64,000 nt of DNA from Maribacter antarcticus DSM 21422 (GTDB lineage Bacteria > Bacteroidota > Bacteroidia > Flavobacteriales > Flavobacteriaceae), in NCBI RefSeq assembly GCF_000621125.1, contig NZ_JHZC01000004.1, positions 1 to 64,000 of the forward strand, in the 5' to 3' direction. Within the stretch, counting starts at the first letter, position 1. Each line of letters begins with the position of its first letter. Below are positions 38,082-47,289 of the stretch, piece after piece. The translations under genes were made by a program, and so were the position numbers. The notes beneath the pieces were generated by a model. That model did not search any database and had not been told where the DNA came from. It saw only the letters and a list, made by a program, of their open reading frames with translations.

Positions 38082-41000
38082 TTAGTGTGATGGGTTTAAG
38101 ATATCCACTATTTCTTGAGTCTGTAATACCTTGTCAACAATATGAACAATACCGTTGCTAGCAATTACATCTGCTGTAGTTACATTAGCATCTATAGTAG
38201 ACTTATCGCGTATTTGAACACCGTGTCCAAGTATCGCGAATAAAGATTCGCCTTGTACCGTTACTATCTCTTGGTGATTCGATAAGTCCGTAGACGCGAC
38301 TGCTGCTCCAGATACAACATGGTAGGTCAATACCCTAGCTAATAAGGCCTTTTCCTGAGCTGTATCAAAATCTGCAAGGCTATGGTAATCAGTGCCTAAG
38401 GCATCTAGTAAATCAGTAAAAGCCGCGTTTGATGGAGCAAAAACTGTAAACGGACCATTTCCGCTCAACGCCTCTACCAATCCGGCATCGGCTTGTACTA
38501 AAGCAGCTACCAATAAGCTAAGGTCGGCAACACTTTGTGCAGTTTCAACGATATTCGGTACCGGTGGGTTTAAAATGTCCAATACCTCTTGTGGCAATAA
38601 TACTTTGTTGATTACATGTACTACACCGTTACTTGCTGCAACATCTGCAAGAACAACGGTTGCATTGTTTTCCGTAGCATCTTCTATATGAACTGTACCA
38701 TTCTTAATATTGACACCTACATTCTCTCCTTGGAAGGTACCAATATTTTGACCATCCATTAAATCTGTAGAGAATGCTGCAGTACCTGCAACCACATGGT
38801 AGGTTAACACTTTAACCAATAATTCCTTTTCAGCTTCTGTATCAAAATCTGCAAGGCTATGGAAATCATTACCTAAAGCGTTCAATAGGTCAACAAAAGC
38901 TGCATTTGTAGGAGCGAATACTGTGAAAGGACCGTCACCACTTAAGGTTTCAACTAATCCTGCATCAGCTTGTCCTAAGGCATTAACCAATAGGCTAAGG
39001 TCATCGGTGGCTACAGCTATCTCAACAATGGTTTTCAAGCTCATTTGAGCAAGAAGATCTAATGCTTCTTGCGGAAGTAATACTTTATTTATAATATGTA
39101 CTACGCCATTGCTAGCTTTTACATCTGCAGTAGTTACGGTAGCATTTGTTTCTGTTGCGTCTACGATGTGCACGGTACCATCTTTAATGTTGATGCCAAC
39201 ATTTTCACTTTGAAAGGTCTCAATGTTTTGACCATTGCTTAAATCGGTAGAAAAAGCAGCCGTACCAGCAACGACATGATAGGTCAATACTTTAACTAAT
39301 AAAGCTTTTTCTGCTTCGGTATCAAAATCAGCAAGACTATTGAAGTCATCTCCCAATACTCCTAATAGTGCAACAAAAGCTGCGTTAGTGGGTGCAAAAA
39401 CGGTAAACGGCCCGTCTGTTCCTAGGGTTTCTACCAAGCTAGCATTAGCTTGTACCAAAGCTTCTACTAAAAGACTTAGGTCATCGGTTTCAACTGCGAT
39501 TTCAACAATTGTCTTTAAGCTCATTTCGGTAAGAAGGTCCAATACTTCTTGGGGAAGCAATACTTTGTCTATAATGTGCACCACTCCGTTACTAGCCTTA
39601 ACATCAGCAGCAATTACGTTGGCGTTTGTTTCTGTAGCGTCAACAATTTGTACACTACCATCAACAATACGAATACCAACTTTTTCCGTTTGGAAGGTTT
39701 CAATGCTTTGACCATCACTCAAATCTGGAGAGAAGGCAGCTGTACCAGCAACTACGTGATAGGTCAATACTTTAACTAATAATGCTTTTTCAGCTTCGGT
39801 ATCAAAATCAGAAAGGCTATTAAAATCCTCACCTAAAGTTTCTAAAAGACTTACAAATGCAGCGTTGGTTGGAGCGAATACCGTAAAAGGACCATCGCCG
39901 TTCAATGTTTCTACCAATCCTGCATCAGCCTGAATTAAAGCGGCTACTAGCAAACTTAAATTGTCGGTTGCAACAGCCGTGTCTACTATATTCTTAAGCG
40001 AAATACTTGCTACGAAGTCAATTGCGGATTGTGGTAATAAAACTTTATCTATCGTGTGTGCTACTCCGTTGGAGGCCATGATATCTGTTCCGGTAATATT
40101 TGCATCTGTTTGCGAAGCATCTCCGATAACAAAGGTATCACCAGAAGCAATAACTTCTAAATTATTTTCTGCGAGTGCCGTTGGAACCATACCCGCTGCT
40201 AAATCGGCTGCATTTACCTGAGCAGCAATAACATGGTACAATAATATATCTCTTAATAAGGCAATTTCAGCTTCTTCATCAAAATCGTCCAAACTATTGT
40301 AGTCATCACCTAAAACTGCTAATAGTGCAATAAAGGCATCATCTGTAGGGGCAAAAACTGTAAATGGGCCTTCAGAGGATAGTGTTTCTGCCAATCCTGC
40401 TTTGATGACCGCAGCTTCTAAAACTGAAAGTGCTTCGGTAGCTACTACCAAGTCTACGAGTGTTCCAACCTCATTAATCATTTCACCATTATTCAAAGCA
40501 TCTATAATCGCTTGTGGTAACAATACTCTATCTATAACATGAACAACGCCATTGTTTGTTACTACATCTGCAATAATTACTTCCGCCGCTTGTACGTCTT
40601 CGGCTTGTTTGTCTTTTATGAACACCCCGCCTTGAAGGCTAACGCTTACTTCCTCTCCTTGGAAGGTTGCAATCGTTTGTCCTTCGGTTAAATCTGTAGA
40701 TTTTGCTTCAACACCAGCAACTACATGATACGTTAGTATGGTCGTAAGTATTGCTCTTTCCTCATCTGTGTCAAAATCTTCTAAGGATTCAAATCCGTCC
40801 AAAGATTGTAGTAAGGCTGCAAATGCAGCATTCGTCGGTGCGAAAACGGTAAAAGGGCCCGCACCACTTAACGTGCCTATAAGGTCTGTTCCTTCCGAAT
40901 TATCGGCAGTAGACAAAGCGGATACTAAGGAGGAGAGTGCTTCCTCGGCGATAGCTGTTTCTACAATGTTCTTTTCTTCTAGGGATTTGGCAGTGTCATT

Positions 41001-41084
41001 GTTGTCGTTATTGTCACAAGACCACGCAACAAAAACAACCGCCAAGAGCGTTAGTAAACTTTTAATAGATACTACTTTTTTCAT
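38082..41084 (-). CDS. Lipoprotein with six FAS1 (fasciclin) domains
   Basis: 1000 residues. Lipoprotein signal MKKVVSIKSLLTLLAVVFVAWSC (Cys about 23), then an Asn/Asp-rich stretch. Six FAS1 domains of about 150 residues follow, each with the H1 motif GPFTVFAPTNAAF and H2 motif NGVVHVIDKVLLPQ. Domains 3 to 6 are close copies of each other. Related FAS1 proteins mediate adhesion between cells or to polysaccharide. It probably sits on the outer membrane, and the SCDNND start fits a surface-exposed lipoprotein. It has its own terminator and lies downstream of a related four-domain gene on the same strand. Confidence 0.95.
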   Translation of the reverse strand: MKKVVSIKSLLTLLAVVFVAWSCDNNDNNDTAKSLEEKNIVETAIAEEALSSLVSALSTADNSEGTDLIGTLSGAGPFTVFAPTNAAFAALLQSLDGFESLEDFDTDEERAILTTILTYHVVAGVEAKSTDLTEGQTIATFQGEEVSVSLQGGVFIKDKQAEDVQAAEVIIADVVTNNGVVHVIDRVLLPQAIIDALNNGEMINEVGTLVDLVVATEALSVLEAAVIKAGLAETLSSEGPFTVFAPTDDAFIALLAVLGDDYNSLDDFDEEAEIALLRDILLYHVIAAQVNAADLAAGMVPTALAENNLEVIASGDTFVIGDASQTDANITGTDIMASNGVAHTIDKVLLPQSAIDFVASISLKNIVDTAVATDNLSLLVAALIQADAGLVETLNGDGPFTVFAPTNAAFVSLLETLGEDFNSLSDFDTEAEKALLVKVLTYHVVAGTAAFSPDLSDGQSIETFQTEKVGIRIVDGSVQIVDATETNANVIAADVKASNGVVHIIDKVLLPQEVLDLLTEMSLKTIVEIAVETDDLSLLVEALVQANASLVETLGTDGPFTVFAPTNAAFVALLGVLGDDFNSLADFDTEAEKALLVKVLTYHVVAGTAAFSTDLSNGQNIETFQSENVGINIKDGTVHIVDATETNATVTTADVKASNGVVHIINKVLLPQEALDLLAQMSLKTIVEIAVATDDLSLLVNALGQADAGLVETLSGDGPFTVFAPTNAAFVDLLNALGNDFHSLADFDTEAEKELLVKVLTYHVVAGTAAFSTDLMDGQNIGTFQGENVGVNIKNGTVHIEDATENNATVVLADVAASNGVVHVINKVLLPQEVLDILNPPVPNIVETAQSVADLSLLVAALVQADAGLVEALSGNGPFTVFAPSNAAFTDLLDALGTDYHSLADFDTAQEKALLARVLTYHVVSGAAVASTDLSNHQEIVTVQGESLFAILGHGVQIRDKSTIDANVTTADVIASNGIVHIVDKVLQTQEIVDILNPSH

Positions 41085-41411
41085 AATGTGTGTTTTAGGT
41101 AAATTGTTTAACTTATTAATAATAAAATAGAACTAGTAAATGGAATTATAATTAAAGCATTGTTCAACATCTTATAGTTTTTGTGGAGTCATCATCCTTT
41201 AAATGTCAATAAATACTCATTAGTTAAAATAATTCAATCTTTTTGTTCATTTATAAATAAGAGATGTATCAAAATGAGATTGGTTGCTTTTGTTTATTAA
41301 ATATTTATAAAAGTTTAACAAAATTTACACAATAAGGGCAATCATTAAAAATTTTGCATAAAAAAAGCCGCTGTTAAAGCGGCTTTTTCTTTTTGAACTA
41401 AAACTTAAATT
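41085..41411. other. Intergenic region between the two FAS1 genes
   Basis: 327 AT-rich bases, with the promoter region of the six-domain gene on the right of its ATG and a hairpin terminator for the four-domain gene at 41361-41390. No reading frame is convincing. Confidence 0.6.
41361..41390 (-). terminator. Terminator of the four-domain FAS1 lipoprotein gene
   Basis: Perfect 10-base stem aaaaagccgc / gcggcttttt with a 7-base loop. On the minus strand it is followed by a T-run, about 20 bases after the stop at 41412. Confidence 0.85.
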
Positions 41412-43334
41412 TTAGTTGTTGTTCGTCGTATTGGGAATCATTACTTTATTTATTGCATGTATAACGCCGTTAGTACCTTGAACGTCGACAGCGATAATGC
41501 CAATATCCGTATTTCCTGTACCGTCTTGGATATCTCCAATGTTATCTCCCGTTCCAGGTAATGTTATTGTGATATCGTCATTTTCAAGCGTTGTAGCTAC
41601 TGTTTCTCCATCTGGAGTTAACGCTTCAGAACGCACATTTGCCCCAGCTACTACATGGTGAAGTAATACTTGGGTAAGTGTCTCTTCTGCTGGGACTGCA
41701 TCCAATGCGGCAAAAGCAGCGTTGGTTGGAGCAAAGACAGTAAAAGCAGGATTTATACCATCTTCATTTTCCCCTTCTGTACGTGAAAGTATTCCGGCAA
41801 AATCAGTAGCAGGTGTTAATGTTGTCAATGCATTTACTAGCGTAGAGAAGTTAGGATTTGCTACTGCATGGTTAACAACGTTTGGAAGTCCAATAACTCC
41901 GTCTACTACGTGAACAACGCCGTTGCTAGCTTTAATATCTGCTGTTGCAACTGCTGCTCCAGAATTCATTAAACCACCATTAAGTATTACACCGTCAGCC
42001 GTATTTATAAACATACTAAGCGCAGTTGCATCGGGTCCTGCTGTAGCTGAGGTAGAAACGTAACCAGTAGTCAAGTCCGCAGCGAAATTAGCACCGCCAA
42101 CAACATGATTCAATAAAACTTGAGTCAAGACATCAACAGGAACATCCGCTAGGGTAGCAAATTCGTTTGCTTCTAAGAAGGCAGCGAAAGCATCATCTGT
42201 AGGAGCAAATACTGTAAACGGTCCTGCACCTCTTAATACAGTTGGTAAATCTCCATCAGCAGCTACTAAAGCCGCTACTAAATTACTTAACGCAGGAGTT
42301 GCAATGGCAATATCTGTAATTGTGCTTAACAATACGCCTTCTAGCGCATCTACAATTGATTGTGGAAGTAATACTTTATCCACTGCATGGATAACGGCAT
42401 TACTGGCAACGATATCAGCAATGGCAACTGTTGCTGGTTGAGCTATATCCCCATCTAAAAAAGAAACGGTAGTACCGTCAATGTTTACAACCAAATCTTC
42501 TCCTTGTAGGGTAGCAATAACTTGTTCGTTACTCAAATCACCAGCGCCTACAGCTGCTCCACTTACTACATGATACTGTAGAATAGTCGCTAAAACCGTT
42601 TGTAACTCTGGTGTACTGAAATCATCCAAAGAATCAAAACCATCCAATCTTCCTAACAATTCATCAAAAGCGGCATTTGTAGGTGCGAAAATTGTAAAAG
42701 GACCATCTCCGGAAAGTATGGTTGCAAAATCGGTGTCAGGAGTTGCGCTGGTTAAAGCGGTAGCTAACGAACTTAAAGCAGGGTTTAAAGTAACAAAGTT
42801 TACAGCATTAGGTAATCCGATTACTGCATCCACAATATGTACAGTTCCATTTGTAGCTATACGGTTAGGGGCTACAACGGTTGAGCCGTTTACTTTTACT
42901 CCATCCGAAGTATCTACAAATAGACTTAAATTTCTATCTCCAGTACCAGAGGCTAGCGAAGATAAATCGTATCCTGTAGTTAAGGCGCCAGAAAGAAGAT
43001 TACCGCTTACGACATGATTTAATAAAACCTGGGTGAGCACATCATTTGGAACAGCATCTAAGTCAGCAAAACCATTAGCGGATAGAAAGGCTTCAAAGGC
43101 AGCATCATTTGGTGCGAAGACCGTAAAAGGTCCTGGACCTTGTAATGTTTCAACTAGATTAACTTTAGTGATAGCAGCAACCAAATTACTTAGCTCGTCA
43201 GTCCCGGAAGCCAGTCCAATAATATCTAGAGCAGGAACTTGCGGTGGGTTATCATCATCGTTGTCACAAGAGATTGCAAAAACGAGCAAAAATGCGAATA
43301 AAGTAGGCTTTAAAATTCTTAATAAGTTCTTCAT
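41412..43334 (-). CDS. Lipoprotein with four FAS1 (fasciclin) domains
   Basis: 640 residues. Lipoprotein signal MKNLLRILKPTLFAFLLVFAISC, then DNDDDNPP. Four FAS1 domains of about 150 residues with GPFTVFAPNDAAF or TNAAF in H1 and GTVHIVDAVIGLP or VHVVDGVIGLP and VHAVDKVLLPQ in H2. Two domain subtypes alternate (VIGLPN and LLPQ endings), pointing to duplication of a two-domain unit. Likely surface adhesion, by family. Its terminator precedes the six-domain FAS1 gene. Confidence 0.94.
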   Translation of the reverse strand: MKNLLRILKPTLFAFLLVFAISCDNDDDNPPQVPALDIIGLASGTDELSNLVAAITKVNLVETLQGPGPFTVFAPNDAAFEAFLSANGFADLDAVPNDVLTQVLLNHVVSGNLLSGALTTGYDLSSLASGTGDRNLSLFVDTSDGVKVNGSTVVAPNRIATNGTVHIVDAVIGLPNAVNFVTLNPALSSLATALTSATPDTDFATILSGDGPFTIFAPTNAAFDELLGRLDGFDSLDDFSTPELQTVLATILQYHVVSGAAVGAGDLSNEQVIATLQGEDLVVNIDGTTVSFLDGDIAQPATVAIADIVASNAVIHAVDKVLLPQSIVDALEGVLLSTITDIAIATPALSNLVAALVAADGDLPTVLRGAGPFTVFAPTDDAFAAFLEANEFATLADVPVDVLTQVLLNHVVGGANFAADLTTGYVSTSATAGPDATALSMFINTADGVILNGGLMNSGAAVATADIKASNGVVHVVDGVIGLPNVVNHAVANPNFSTLVNALTTLTPATDFAGILSRTEGENEDGINPAFTVFAPTNAAFAALDAVPAEETLTQVLLHHVVAGANVRSEALTPDGETVATTLENDDITITLPGTGDNIGDIQDGTGNTDIGIIAVDVQGTNGVIHAINKVMIPNTTNNN

Positions 43335-43724
43335 AAGTAAATGATTTAAATTAAATTGTTTAATAGTTTAGGTAAAAATTTAAACACATTTAGTTAAAGT
43401 GTTTAAAGGTTTGTTAAATTTCGTTCCAAGGTTAAAATGCAAATAATACTGAGTTTACGTCGTTTTATATTTAATTGTTGAAACTATTTAACCTTACTTT
43501 TACCTAGATGCCTCTTTCTTTATAAGGTTGCTTTTGTTTACTTAATTTTTTGAAAAGTTTAACATAATGAATTGAAAATATCAAGGCCTGTTAATTTAAA
43601 GCATCCAAGTTCTATAAAGTTTGGTCTCTTCTATTTCCTCTACATATAGGGTGTCGTTTACATCTATTAATATGCATTATATCCTAGGTGTAATTTTGTA
43701 TTTTTGTAGCGACAAACAGGGTAT
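43335..43724. other. Divergent promoter region between FAS1 gene and mnmA
   Basis: 390 AT-rich bases. Near the right end TAATTTTG (43691-43698) and TATTTTTG (43699-43706) form two adjacent -7-type boxes for mnmA. The left part should hold the FAS1 promoter. No gene is visible. Confidence 0.5.
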
Positions 43725-44915
43725 ATGAAAAAAGTAGTGATAGGATTGTCAGGAGGTGTAGATTCTAGCGTAGCCGCTTACTTATTAAAGGAACAGGGTT
43801 ATGAAGTTATAGGTCTTTTTATGAAGAACTGGCACGACGACTCTGTAACCATTTCCGAGGAGTGTCCTTGGTTGGAAGATAGTAACGATGCCCTTATCGT
43901 GGCGGAGAAATTAGGTATTCCCTTTCAAACAGTAGATTTAAGTGTAGAGTATAAGGAACGAATTGTAGACTATATGTTCCGCGAGTATAAAATGGGTCGC
44001 ACGCCTAACCCTGATGTCTTGTGCAACCGAGAAATCAAATTTGATGTTTTTATGAAAATTGCATTACAGCTGGGAGCTGATTTTGTGGCTACCGGACATT
44101 ATTGTAGAAAAGGTGTTTTGGAAGATAAAGATGGAATTAAAAGATATCAACTTTTGGCAGGAAAGGACGGTAACAAGGATCAGTCGTATTTTTTATGTCA
44201 GTTGTCCCAAGCACAATTATCTAAAACGGTATTTCCTATTGGTGAATTAACAAAGCCTAAGGTCCGAGAGATAGCTACCAAGATGGGTTTGGTTACAGCA
44301 GACAAGAAGGATTCCCAAGGTCTTTGTTTTATTGGAAAAGTGCGCCTACCAGATTTTCTGCAACAACAATTAAAACCCAAGACTGGTAAAATTGTTCAGG
44401 TACCAGCTACTGTTGCGGCATACCAACGTGCGGTACCAACCTTTTCCAATAGGGCAGAAGAGTTGGCTTTTTATGCGGAAAAGGTAAATTATCACTTGGA
44501 AGATGGAAGGGTAGTGGGAGAACACCAAGGCGCCCATTATTTTACCAAGGGGCAGCGCAAAGGTTTACATGTAGGTGGAACTAAAGAGCCGTTGTTTGTG
44601 ATTGAAACCGATGTAAAGGAAAATATTATTTATACTGGCGAAGGCAAGGCGCATCCCGGATTATATAGGCGTACTTTGTTCGTCAACGATGCCGAACTGC
44701 ACTGGGTGCGTCCAGACTTGAGTTTGGTTATAGCTGGAGAACTTCGGGTTCTAGCTCGAATACGATACCGACAAGAATTGCAAAAAGCTATACTATATAA
44801 AGTAGCAGGGGGTATGTATGTCGATTTTGAAGTGGCGCAATCCGCTATTCAGGAAGGTCAGTTTGTAGCTTGGTATCTAGATGATGAGTTAATAGGTTCC
44901 GGAGTTATTTCCTAA
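43725..44915 (+). CDS. mnmA: tRNA-specific 2-thiouridylase MnmA
   Basis: 396 residues. PP-loop [17 protein letters not shown] at the start, the nucleophilic Cys in [12 protein letters not shown] (about residue 98), [12 protein letters not shown], and the second catalytic Cys in GLCFIGKV (about 205). The [13 protein letters not shown] part belongs to the C-terminal beta domains. It thiolates U34 of tRNA-Lys, -Glu and -Gln using ATP and a persulfide. Confidence 0.97.
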   Translation: MKKVVIGLSGGVDSSVAAYLLKEQGYEVIGLFMKNWHDDSVTISEECPWLEDSNDALIVAEKLGIPFQTVDLSVEYKERIVDYMFREYKMGRTPNPDVLCNREIKFDVFMKIALQLGADFVATGHYCRKGVLEDKDGIKRYQLLAGKDGNKDQSYFLCQLSQAQLSKTVFPIGELTKPKVREIATKMGLVTADKKDSQGLCFIGKVRLPDFLQQQLKPKTGKIVQVPATVAAYQRAVPTFSNRAEELAFYAEKVNYHLEDGRVVGEHQGAHYFTKGQRKGLHVGGTKEPLFVIETDVKENIIYTGEGKAHPGLYRRTLFVNDAELHWVRPDLSLVIAGELRVLARIRYRQELQKAILYKVAGGMYVDFEVAQSAIQEGQFVAWYLDDELIGSGVIS

Positions 44916-44961
44916 AACAAACAATCTTATTGTTTTTGTGTAACTATAAAATCCAAGAGTG

Positions 44962-45912
44962 ATGTCCAATAGAATAACTGAACTTTTTAGTATTGAATAT
45001 CCAATCATACAAGCGGGAATGATATGGGCCAGTGGCTGGCATTTGGCATCTGCGGTTTCCAACGCAGGTGGTTTGGGTATCATAGGTGCAGGAAGCATGT
45101 ATCCTGACGTGCTTAGGGAACACATTCAAAAATGTAAACTAGCTACAGATAAGCCTTTTGCAGTTAATGTTCCTATGCTCTATCCTGATATTGAAAAATT
45201 GATAGACATTATCGTTAATCAAGGGGTTAAGATTGTCTTCACATCCGCAGGGAATCCCAAAACATGGACTTCGTATCTAAAAGAAAATGGAATTATAGTC
45301 GTGCATGTGGTTAGCAGTGTTGCCTTTGCCTTAAAAGCCGAAGCTGCTGGCGTAGATGCAGTGGTAGCGGAAGGTTTTGAAGCAGGGGGACATAATGGAA
45401 GAGATGAGACCACTAGCTTGGTGTTGATCCCCTCCGTAAAAGAACACATTAAAATTCCGTTGATTGCCGCTGGTGGCATTGGAACTGGCGAAGCTATGCT
45501 CGCTGCGATGGTTTTAGGCGCTGATGCCGTACAGATTGGAAGCCGGTTTGTAGCGAGCACTGAAGCTTCCTCGCATGCCCTTTTCAAAACAAAAGTAGTG
45601 GAAGCTAAGGAGGGAGACACCCAACTTACGCTAAAAGAATTGGCACCTGTGCGTCTGTTGAAAAATAAGTTTTACGAGGATGTGCAAAACGGATATGCCA
45701 ATAGGTATTCTCCCGAACAGTTGAAACAATTGCTAGGTCGTGCCCGAGCCAAAAAAGGAATGTTCGAGGGTGATATGGAAGAAGGAGAATTAGAAATTGG
45801 CCAGGTTTCTGCACTTATTCATGATATTAAACCTGCTGTCAGTATTATTCAAGAACTCATGGCTGACTTTAAAAAAGCTATTGCTGGTATCGAGGATTTA
45901 GGGCGGTTTTAA
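44962..45912 (+). CDS. NAD(P)H-dependent flavin oxidoreductase (nitronate monooxygenase family)
   Basis: 316 residues from the ATG at 44962 (a GTG overlaps at 44959). FMN-binding TIM barrel: IIQAGMIWASGWHLASAVSNAGGLG at the start (split), EGFEAGGHNGRDETTSLVL in the middle and PLIAAGGIGTGEAML then LGADAVQIGSRFVAS late. The family includes nitronate monooxygenases and FabK-type reductases, and the real substrate is unknown. It lies 46 bases after mnmA on the same strand. Confidence 0.92.
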   Translation: MSNRITELFSIEYPIIQAGMIWASGWHLASAVSNAGGLGIIGAGSMYPDVLREHIQKCKLATDKPFAVNVPMLYPDIEKLIDIIVNQGVKIVFTSAGNPKTWTSYLKENGIIVVHVVSSVAFALKAEAAGVDAVVAEGFEAGGHNGRDETTSLVLIPSVKEHIKIPLIAAGGIGTGEAMLAAMVLGADAVQIGSRFVASTEASSHALFKTKVVEAKEGDTQLTLKELAPVRLLKNKFYEDVQNGYANRYSPEQLKQLLGRARAKKGMFEGDMEEGELEIGQVSALIHDIKPAVSIIQELMADFKKAIAGIEDLGRF

Positions 45913-46059
45913 AAAAGTGAGACTAAAAGATTGCTTTTGTGCGTTTAGTTTTACTTACTGTTCCTTGATTCTTTTAATATTTAGCCTGCTTGTGCTTCGC
46001 TAGGTAATAAGGGCTATTTCAGTATCGGTTTACAGGAAAGAGGAGCATTTATACTAATT

Positions 46060-46092
46060 TTGAAATCATAATTGCTATAAATAGTATATTTG
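46060..46092 (+). promoter_or_regulatory. Putative promoter of the DUF1080 gene
   Basis: TTG at 46060-46062, a 22-base spacer and TATATTTG at 46085-46092. The box ends 6 bases before the first ATG (46099), so either the later ATG codons (46108, 46111) are used or the message is nearly leaderless. Confidence 0.5.
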
Positions 46093-46098
46093 AGCAAA

Positions 46099-47052
46099 AT
46101 GTATACGATGATGAAAAATATTTCCCTAAGCTGTTTGATGCCCTTTGTAGTTGTCTTAGTAATGAGCCTTAGTACTACTTATGCGCAAGATGCCGATTCT
46201 TTAGAAGGCACTTGGAACATGACTGTATCGTATGAAGGAAAAGAACTTCCTTCTTGGTTGGAAATCAGCCATTCTGGTAGAAATACTTTGATCGGTAGGT
46301 TTACCTACGCTATGGGAAGTGCCCGGCCCATAGCCGAAGTGCAACAATTTGATGATGTGTTTTACTTTTCGATTCCACCCCAGTGGGAGGAAGGAGCTTC
46401 CGATATGGAATTTAGAGGTAAAAAAGAAGGAGAAGGTTTAAAGGGTACCATGATTTATACGGATGGTAAAAGCTATGATTGGACCGCAACCAGAGCGCCT
46501 ATACTTGTGGTAAATGATAATCCTAAATGGGGTAAAGCACAAAAACTTTTTAACGGGAAGGATTTAGCGGGATGGAACCCTGAGAAGGAAAACCAATGGA
46601 CGATAACGGGCGGAATCTTAACAAGCGCTAAAGCGGGTGTGAATTTGGTAACGAAAGAAAAATTCACTGATTTTAAATTGCAGGCAGAATTTAGATATCC
46701 GGAAGGCAGCAATAGCGGTCTTTATCTTAGAGGACGCTATGAGGTGCAGATAGCCGATAACAAAGGGGCAGAAGCTTCCTCTATTTTGTTTGGAGGCGTT
46801 TACGGTCTTCTTACACCCAACCAAATGGTAGCTAAAGGAGCAGGGGAATGGCAAACCTATGCTATCACTTTGATTGGCAGAAAAGTAACAATTGTGGCCA
46901 ATGGTAAAACAATCATTTCCGAACAGAACATACCGGGAATGACTGGGGGTGCCTTGGATAATGATGAAGCTGCGCCAGGCCCAATTATGATACAAGGAGA
47001 TCATGGTCCTGTAGAATTTAGAAAATTGGAGATTATGCCAATCGCTAATTAA
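46099..47052 (+). CDS. DUF1080 (3-keto-disaccharide hydrolase family) secreted protein
   Basis: 317 residues from ATG 46099; 46108 or 46111 are possible alternatives because three Met codons lie together. Signal peptide to about residue 30 (LMPFVVVLVMSLSTTYAQ). Residues 38-135 look like a calycin-type beta domain (LEGTWNMTVSYEGKELPSWL). The DUF1080 concanavalin-like domain covers about 150-315 (LFNGKDLAGWNPEKENQW, SNSGLYLRGRYEVQI, EFRKLEIMPI). Members bind or cleave 3-keto-sugars, and the role here is inferred. A minus-strand gene converges on it 4 bases away. Confidence 0.92.
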   Translation: MYTMMKNISLSCLMPFVVVLVMSLSTTYAQDADSLEGTWNMTVSYEGKELPSWLEISHSGRNTLIGRFTYAMGSARPIAEVQQFDDVFYFSIPPQWEEGASDMEFRGKKEGEGLKGTMIYTDGKSYDWTATRAPILVVNDNPKWGKAQKLFNGKDLAGWNPEKENQWTITGGILTSAKAGVNLVTKEKFTDFKLQAEFRYPEGSNSGLYLRGRYEVQIADNKGAEASSILFGGVYGLLTPNQMVAKGAGEWQTYAITLIGRKVTIVANGKTIISEQNIPGMTGGALDNDEAAPGPIMIQGDHGPVEFRKLEIMPIAN

Positions 47053-47056
47053 CACC

Positions 47057-47284
47057 CTATTCTTTAGTAGTTATTCTGGCCACTACGCCTAGCGCTTTTT
47101 CTTTTTCGTCTTGGTTTACGTGCAGTTCTACATTGCCTAACATGGAGGAAGCGAAACCAGCGAGTCGCGCAGATTCTCCTTCGTCTTTAATAATCGGTGC
47201 GATGCCAAGTTCCTGTAATTCTAACGCGATACGTTTTCCAATTAATGCGTTGCCACTGTATACTTTTATGTAGTTCGATTCCAT
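47057..47284 (-). CDS. DUF2007 family protein (putative signal-transducing protein)
   Basis: 75 residues. Begins MESNYIKVYSGNALIGKRIA and ends VVARITTKE. The LEELGIAPI-type helix and GNVELHVNQDEKEKA match DUF2007. Function is unknown; its Pfam name is historical. It follows the M28 peptidase gene by five bases, so the two are co-transcribed. Confidence 0.85.
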   Translation of the reverse strand: MESNYIKVYSGNALIGKRIALELQELGIAPIIKDEGESARLAGFASSMLGNVELHVNQDEKEKALGVVARITTKE

Positions 47285-47289
47285 TTTAT

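Noticed and set aside
38392-41130. Several 75-130-codon open frames antisense to the FAS1 gene
   Set aside because: They are shadow frames produced by the repeated, Ala/Thr/Val-rich FAS1 coding sequence; each recurs at the same place in successive repeats.
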